A DNA stretch of 64,000 bases from Aradus depressus (lineage: Eukaryota > Arthropoda > Insecta > Hemiptera > Aradidae): NCBI GenBank assembly GCA_963662175.1, contig OY759222.1:5562713-5626712 (forward strand), given 5' to 3'. Position numbers and translations under genes: made by a program. This document shows positions 11,701-20,700 of the stretch, piece after piece; positions within the stretch are counted from its first letter, which is position 1; the number at the start of each line of letters is the position of its first letter. The notes beneath the pieces are model-generated. The model was not told the DNA's origin, did not search any database, and saw nothing but the letters and a program-made list of their open reading frames with translations.

Positions 11701-14700
11701 ACACCTCCCCCTACCTTACTAAACCGAAGTAGGTAACATTTAGGACTCCCACAGTAGAGTCGAGCTCATGTCTACCAGCGTGACGAAAGAGCGCCCTGGT
11801 ACTAGGCGATATGCCCTCATAGCCCGGACATGAGTCATACAAACAACAATATATCTCAAATACATAAATTTGGTGAACAGTATCGCTGTTATTGCCAAAC
11901 CTGCTAAGTAGGCATTCCATGTTTTCAGGAATCACAATTATTTTTCTCGTTTATTTTTTTCATCGGATATATAGAATAAAGTACTGTAAAACATGAGACT
12001 TAGGCCAACCTCACATTAGGCAATTCCGAAGCGACGCGACTGATACTCAAGTAACAGCCATTTGAATTGCCTGTGGGTATGATACCCGTAGGCAACTTTT
12101 CTCCTCACACTGAGGATACTGTGCAGCGACTAGGATCTCTTCAGTCTCCATCTAGCAGTGGCGAGAAGCTGAGTTGTTCACCATGTCAAGTGAAGATTTT
12201 TCAAGTGATGAAGATGTCGTTGTGTCATTATTATTATAGAAAAGGGAAAATCCGAAGATTATGGCGCCATCCTTACATCGAAAGGAATGAACTATTTGTT
12301 AGTGCTAAAGAGCTGGAAAAGTCGGATTGCAAGTTCGTAGCATTCTACCGAATGACGAAAGAATCATTCCTACACTTGATTGGCATTGTTTCTCCATCCA
12401 TAAGACAGAGGAACACACAAATGCGGGAATGTGTGAGTGCAGAAGAGTGTGTTCACTAGCCACTGCGAGGCGACGCAGGAGACTCAAGGGACGGGCGACC
12501 TTCCTAGCAAGACGCTTGAAACTGGTAGGATACGCATCTCCTGGGAGTGGCGTCGTTTGTGTCTCCCCACCACTCAACATAGGAAGTGACTTCTAAGATA
12601 CCCTCAAGATACTTGAGTATCAGTCGTATATGATATGACTATAAATTAATTTGAGGGCGCCAGTAAGCTCAGTGATATGCGTGCTTGCTTATTGAGTTCA
12701 AGCAAGCGGGTTCGAAACCCGACTGAGGCCCTTACGTTTATTTTATCTGGGAGGTAAAATAAACGTACGCATACCGTCCTTCGAATGATACGTTAAGCGA
12801 TGGTCCCGAGCCTCTACGATGTCAGGTACTCGTTAAAGACCTTTACCCTAGGTGAATAACAATTTAAGGTAGGCAACATTTAGAACTCCCATAATAGAGT
12901 CGGACTCATGTCCACCAGAGTGACGAAAGAGAGCTTTGGTAGTAAGTGATATGAACACCATTTTTCAGCGGAATCAGAGAGGAAGGGGGGGGGGGGGGGG
13001 GGGGGGGAATTTTAACTAAAAAATCCCAATAACTGTCGATGTAATGAATGCAACAACACAAAATTTATGATAAGGATTCAGAAGCCACCATGTAAGTCAA
13101 ATAACAAGTTTCAGCCAAGTCGACTGGCTTTGGAGGGAGAGCGAAAACGTAGTCGAGCTAAGCGCTAAGCAACCTCCCCCATCCCCTTTGGCTGATAATC
13201 ATTGTCAAAAAACACGAAATTCCGGGGCGGAGAAAAAAAGTTAAAGTTCCCAAAAAATCGCTCACGAGACAACCTTGAGTCAACAGCACATCAATTTGGC
13301 TTTGATGGAAGAAGATCCACTCAAATTTATTTGTAGAGATTTATCTTAAACTTTAGCTTACTCAGCATATTTTTCTGTCGGACCTCCAGCTTAAGAGGAG
13401 GGTCTGTCAAAAGAAATATGAAAGACATAGGGTACTACTATAGTTACCTGTTTGACGAGTAGAGTGTGTTCTCCTCTGAATCCCTGCATGTCTCCCCCTG
13501 AGCCAGGAGGATTCCGGTCAGGGTCCCACACATCCTTCCTCTTGTCATTGGTCAGAGTTAATCCTGCTCCAACAGAAAAATACTGAATTAACACCTGTAT
13601 ATAATATAACAACAAGGAACATAGACAAAACAGACACTTTGGACACAAGTGGTGTCTACAAACTGACATGAACCTGTAACCACGTATACATTGGACAAAC
13701 AGGACGAACACTCAAAATCAGATATGCAGAAACACTCAAAATCAGATATGCAGAACACATACGTTCATTCTGACTGAACAAACGAGACTCAAAATTTAGT
13801 AACGAACTACACGACCATGGACACGACCCCAACAACATCCAGGACAGCATGACCCTCTTACACCGACAACAGAAAGGATGGAGACTTGACATACTAGAAA
13901 ACATGGAAATATACAAAATACATACTGCGACCAATAACATCATTAACGAACAACTAAACACAAAATCTGACACGATTTTAATCCTACTCAAACTACTTCC
14001 ACATACTCACAAACGGAAAAGACCAGAAGACGGACACACGGACCACCGCCCAACAAGGCGACATAGGATACAATATCCATAGATACATTATACTAATACA
14101 TACACACCCAGACATGAGACATTGATATATTCGCTCCACCAACCTCGACCACTTAATTACACCTGTAAACAGACTACCTGAGACCAAACTCATAGACAGA
14201 CTAACTGAAACGGACCATTATAAGACAACAAACACGGAATAACCTCAGTACAACATTAACAGTGGCGTCAAGATGATGTCTTCACATAGAAAGCGCTCGC
14301 CCATAGTACTCGACCAGCAGCCAGTGACGACGGTTTCCACGGAAAGGTATGATAAAAGAGAAACAGAATTTTGGAAATTTAGAAAATAAATAAATGAATA
14401 TAAGTTGAGTTTTCATCATTCATTTCAAGGAACAAAGACGTCGATGAATCACCGGCTATGTACTTCCCCAGCAAGAATTAACCAATTACGTTATCGCTCT
14501 CCCTCCAATGCCAATCGATCGAATGTTCTAAAACTCAATATTTGACATAGTGGCTTCTGAATTCTCATAAAAAATTTTGTTTCGAAATATACGCAGTTAT
14601 TGGAGTATTTCAGTCAAGCACCTCTTCTCTGGTCCCCCCCTTCCCTTTGATAGATATAACGGAAAATCAATTGTCATTCTAATGAGGTTTTGAATCTAAA

Positions 14701-17700
14701 TATAAAATTTCATATCGATGCATTCATTATAATTTTCAGCCAAATCGGTCAAAGGGAAGGGAGAGGCTTAACATAAAAATTCTAATAACTGCTATTGTTG
14801 TTATGAAGAAATTTCATATGTAATTCAGAGCCCTACAAGACGATACAGTAGAATCAGCCGAAGGGGAGGATCAGAGGGACTCAACTCAAAATTCCCAATA
14901 ACTGCCGATGTAATGAATTCAAAGTTCTATATTGAAATTCAAAACCTAATAAGACGAGGACCAGAGAAGAGGGTCTCGACTGAAAAACCTAATAACTACC
15001 GATGTGTACGTCAAATATTAAGTTTAACCCCAACGTTCGATTGGCTTTGGAGGGAGAGCGAAAACATAATTGATTATATCTCGCAGGGGAGATACATAGC
15101 CGATTTTCATGAAATTTCACAAATAACATCCTTATAAAGCCCGGTAAATATAGGCCATATGACATCTCAAAATGTCGAATAGGGGAGGGGGGTTGTGGGG
15201 GGGCCCAAAATTTAAAACAAATGCTGGCTCTCTTCAACAGTTGTTAGGAAGATGCATTCCAGTTCCAAAAATGACTACGTAACACTTTGAAAATTGTCAA
15301 AACAATTTGCAGGAAACCCCGAAACATAAAATCACTGCTAGTTCTTGAATGCTTTTTATCAGATTTCCATAAAATTTCAGTTATGACCCCCTAAGCCCGT
15401 TCACCTAACTAATCTGTTCAAAGTAACTAACCCGATAACCTGCCTGGACAATTTGATCTACATTTTCGCTGGATCGTGGCCGCTGTTCCTCCCTCCAGGT
15501 CTATATAGCTCAGATAGTTTCTTTGTCTACAAATGAAATTCAGACGCAAATTACCCAAAACTAGATCATCATAGCTATTATAGATCAGAATTGCCTGTCA
15601 ATTTTATTATAAATATATATATATATTTTTTACAAGAAAACAGCAATTGTTCTCTTAAATTTCAGGAGGCGCTTATATCTTTTACTTGGCAGAGTTTCAT
15701 GAAATTTTGCAAGTAGCTCTTAATTGCATGAACTATTATCGAAAGATTTTTTACAAGAAATTCATCTTTTCCGACCCCCTGATTCCAAAAATAAAAAAGG
15801 TCGTGTCGGTGAATCTCCGGCAATGTACTTCCCCACAACGAATTAATCAATGAACTTTTCGCTCCCCCTCTAAAACCAGTCGACAGTTTGCAATAATATT
15901 GAACAGTTGATTTACATAGGGACTCCTCAATCCTCATACTAAATTGTTTGTTAATAAATTCATTACATCGGCAGTTATTAGGGTTTTAGAAATGAGCCCC
16001 CTCTCTTTATATGCGGATATCGCTGAAATACGACAGGTTATGTCCTCATTGGGCTTCGACTTCTAATATGAAATTTCATGTCGATATATTCATTACATCG
16101 GCAGTTATTAGACAGCTTCCTCCCTTTGGTTAGAAAACATGAAATTCCGTTGAAAACTCCCCATCGAATTTTTGACCGATTACAAAACTTTCCCTATATT
16201 TCGTAATAACTGGGAAAATAAAAATGTATGTCTGTAAACACGATAACTGCCGATAGAATGAATATACATCATCATCATAGGCGCTACAGCCAGTCAAGAG
16301 CCATGGTCTCCTCCAGGAAATTTCCCCATGCAGCTCTGTCCTGGGCCGGTCTCCACCAGCCCACCGCACCAAACCGTCTTGCGTCTCTATTCACGGTCTC
16401 CAGCCATCTTCTCCTGGGTCGTCCCACGCTTCTCCTACCCTCTGGTGTCATATTAACGAGATTCCTGGATATAAGGTCCTCGTCCATCCGTCTTACTTGT
16501 CCAGCCCAACGGAGTCAGGCAACTCTAATCCAGTGCGACACTTTTGGCTCTGTGTAGAGTGCGTACAACTCCTGGTTGTATCGGATGCGCCAGACGCCCT
16601 CCTCTTGGGTGGGACCGAAGATCCTGCGGAGTATTCTCCTCTCGAACGCCTATCTTCCGCCACGGAGAATGAATATACACGAAACTGTATACGTGGATCG
16701 AGAAGCCTCTGAGGACATTACTAATTTTCAGTTACAGTTAAGTAGACTTCAAAATTGGTATTCAAATGTAAATCAGTGACCAAACAATACGAAAATTCCG
16801 GAGAATTTCGAGAAAACATTCCTCAGACAATATCTAAATATTCATTTGTTCTAATAATTGTTTTTGTGACTCATATGGCTATTATCTTTTGTCAGATAGC
16901 TGACAACTTTTTTAATTTTTTCCTGTTATAAATTGTTATATTTTATCTAACATTTCAGTTATTGGGAGAAAAAAAAAAATAAAGTCGTCGGTGAATCAAC
17001 GGCAATGTACTTCTCCAGTGTAAAATGATCAAGTAAGTTTTTGCTCTCCCTCTGAAAGGAATTTACCTATTTTTTTTTGTGTCGATACGTCAAGTTATTG
17101 TGACTCATGCCCGGGCTTTTAACTTCGAGGTCATATCGCTTACTACCAGAGATAGGGATAACAACAAAGATGGTCATTATTTAAAATTGGAAACCGCCGA
17201 GGTCTCCCCTCATCACATTAATACCAACTACTCAATCCCAAAAAGTCCCAAGCTTAGGATACCACCTGAACCTCTCGTCAGTATCGTAAAAATCTTATAA
17301 TTAAAAAATGGTCTGTCTACATAAAGTATAGTCCCCCCCCCCCTTACCCCTTCAAACTACATGTCGATATCTAATGTGGCTTTACTCTCATTCTAGAGGT
17401 ATAATAAATTATACGGCACTCTTAATTAAAGCCGGATGCTTAGGCCCCTAGGTGTACACACCGAGATAGTGGGGATACTGGGATAGTCAATCAAGTTTCC
17501 CGTATACATCCATACTAGTTTTAAGTAAATCAAGGTAAACCAGAACAATAAAAATATAGGTATGTGATGTGGCCATTAGAGGACTTTCTTATACCAACCA
17601 CAGATACAGATCACTCTCCATACTGGCATTACTGGGTATATAAAAGTAATGAGTTGGTGTCAACAGATTTTTTTTATTTCACAGTGCAGCGTCATTCTAA

Positions 17701-20700
17701 AAGTGACTTTCTTATACCCACTAATGTCAGTATGAAATGATTTTGAAAAGGGAAAGAGGACTTATTAGCGATTGGGAATTAGAAAATAAGGAACTTTTTT
17801 TTTTATAAGAATCAATTTTCCGATAGGACCAACCGTTTTCGGGTAAAACAGGGAAACTCCTAAAAAAAAAGTGTTTCAAACCCGTTTTCGGCATGGATCT
17901 CGTACGAAAAATCGTACATCATATAAAATATGAGGAGTTTGGAGCGAGAGCGGACCAACCCACAATGTTTCGGAAAATGAGTTACCATCCTGATGTTGGC
18001 ATAGGTTCCCTTTTTTCAAACATTGTGGATCACTTAGTTTCTTCACTTCAGTGATAGAAGGCAGCACTTTAGTTTACCATCCTGATGTTGGCATAGGTTC
18101 CCTTGTTCAAAACCAGTGTGGATCACTTAGTTTCTTCACTTCAGTGATAGATAGCAGCACTTTAGTTTACCATCCTCATGTTGGCATAGGTTCCCTTGTT
18201 CAAAACCAGTGTGGATCACTTAGTTTCTTCACTTCAGTGATAGATAGCAGCACTTTAGTTTACCATCCTCATGTTGGCATAGGTTCCCTTGTTCAAAACC
18301 AGTGTGGATCACTTAGTTTCTTCACTTCAGTGATAGATAGCAGCACTTTAGTTTACCATCCTCATGTTGGCATAGGTTCCCTTGTTCAAAACCAGTGTGG
18401 ATCACTTAGTTTCTTCACTTCAGTGATAGATAGCAGCACTTTAGTTTACCATCCTCATGTTGGCATAGGTTCCCTTGTTCAAAACCAGTGTGGATCACTT
18501 AGTTTCTTCACTTCAGTGATAGATAGCAGCACTTTAGTTTACCATCCTCATGTTGGCATAGGTTCCCTTGTTCAAAACCAGTGTGGATCACTTAGTTTCT
18601 TCACTTCAGTGATAGATAGCAGCACTTTAGTTTACCATCCTCATGTTGGCATAGGTTCCCTTGTTCAAAACCAGTGTGGATCACTTAGTTTCTTCACTTC
18701 AGTGATAGATAGCAGCACTTTATGTTTAGTCCACAAATATTTTGTGCATATATTTTCAAAGTCACAATGGATCATACGGCCTTCAAAAACTTTATAGAAC
18801 ACAAAAAGGGATCACTCATCCAATACTATTCTAAAATTTCAAATAAAAATAAATATTTGGGGCCCATTTATGGAGATAAGCAAAATGTACTCAATTTTCA
18901 ATTGCCATTTTCTTCCTGTTCAGTTTCAACCAGTTGGTGCGCTCTGGCTCCAAACTCCTCATATGTATACTTCAGTTTTTTCTACAACTATTATTTTGAA
19001 GGATTTTTGATTAGGTCATAAACAGTACTTTGTAAAATGTACTTAAGGGCCCGGAATAAACTAGCTTTAATTTTTTTCCGATAAAATAATTAAATATAGA
19101 CAAGTCTTGAAATTATTGGTAAATAGCTCAGATATTCAGTTATTTTGTCGACAAATGAAATTCAGACGCAAATTACCCAAAACTAGATCATCACAGCTAT
19201 TAACCAACTCCTAAGATCTAACAAAAAAAATGTGTAGGTGACACACAGGACATGTACAAAGTCAATCGATCGTCTGGGCTAAAACTCAATATTGTACTTA
19301 CATACAATACATACGTCGATACATTCATTACATCGACAGTTATTCTGGTTTTTGAGTTGAAAACTACCTCTCATCCCCCGCTTCCATTCTAATTAATCAA
19401 TGGAGGAGGGGGGGGGGGGGGGGGGGGGGGGGCTTACAGGGTTTTTAATTTACATATTAATTTCCAAGTCCTGTAGAGCAGCTGAAAGCCATACAATTAC
19501 AGGAACAAAACATATTTCATATAAATTATTATATTTTTGATTAGGTCATAAACATAAGCTGTATCTTGTAAAATGTGGTTAGATCCCGGGGGGAACTGGT
19601 CTCAATTTTTGTTTGATTTCAGTCAAAAGTTAATCAGAAATAAGTTACAACATGTGACCCCTTCATTCCAAATTTCAAGTTTACAAGCTACAATCGTTTT
19701 TGCGATAGAGACCTCACAAACACACACACACCGAGAAAAATATCAACACGAAAATGGTCAACATTTATTCAGGGGACCTTGAAATATCAAAGGTTTTTAG
19801 AAGGTTGCATTCTATCCTATGTGCTAGATCTCATTGATCTAAACTTTGAGGACTTATTAGCGCTTGGAAATTCAACAAGGAATATTTTTGGTAAAACCCA
19901 AGTTCTCGAAAGGACTAACTGTTTTCGGGTAAATCAAGGAAACGTCTAAAAATATGTTTTTTAAAACTATATTTCAGAACGATCTTCGGTATTTATCTCG
20001 AAAACCGGACCAATAAAAAAAATGTTATTTCAGTCTTTTCTACAACTTTTACTCGAAAAGATTTTTGATTAAGTGAACCTAGTGAGATCCAAGTCAGCAC
20101 ATGTGACCTTTACATTCCAAATCCCAAGTTCATAGCTACAATCGTTTTTGCGGCAGAGCACTCAAAACTTTCTAATCACATATACACATTTAGACAACAT
20201 CGCGAAAATGGTCAGAACGTACTCAGAAGACCTTGAAATGTGAAAATCCGTTGAAACCTCAATCTCGGTTTTTCGCATGAATACAATACTTCCTTATACT
20301 ATAGACATAAGTAAAATATCAAATAGATGGAAAGAAATGTAACAACATAAGCAATGGAAAACCCATCCATGGGATCGATCAGACACAAATGCTGCACACT
20401 ACTCTACACAGCCTTGTTACGACCACTCATCACCCATTTGGTTAAGGTGCAAGCAAAACTCACCTAGACAAACTTCGAAGGTTTGAAAACAAGGCCCCTC
20501 GTTTGGCAATGGGCGCCACCTTGGTTCCTCCGGAATCAGCATATCCGAAGGGAAGTGGACATCCCGGCTCTCATCGCCAAACTGACACTAGACTACCTCG
20601 TCCTGGTGCCTGGAGCCCAGTTCTACAAGTTGGGAGAACCAACCAACACCAGATAGGAGGCTCAAACCTCGTCTCTATCAACGTTAGTAATTTAAATGTT

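Noticed and set aside
12067..12459. 130-codon open frame as a host gene
   Set aside because: Matches the N-terminus of PIF/Harbinger transposases and is bracketed by inverted repeats.
13391..13711. 106-codon minus-strand frame as an uninterrupted exon
   Set aside because: Only 13448-13563 is nucleoplasmin coding; the rest runs into splice sites and the antisense of a Penelope relic.
16228..16557. 109-codon open frame on the plus strand
   Set aside because: Antisense of the RTE-like LINE ORF tail, which has the recognisable GRPRRRW motif on the minus strand.
17986..18722. Regular direct repeats resembling a CRISPR array
   Set aside because: Units are contiguous and identical without spacers, and the genome is eukaryotic.
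18051..18797. 248-residue open frame with a perfect 31-residue repeat (STLVYHPHVGIGSLVQ...)
   Set aside because: It is the translation of the 93-bp minisatellite inside a TIR element; no start context, no domain, and the single-unit sibling has no comparable frame.
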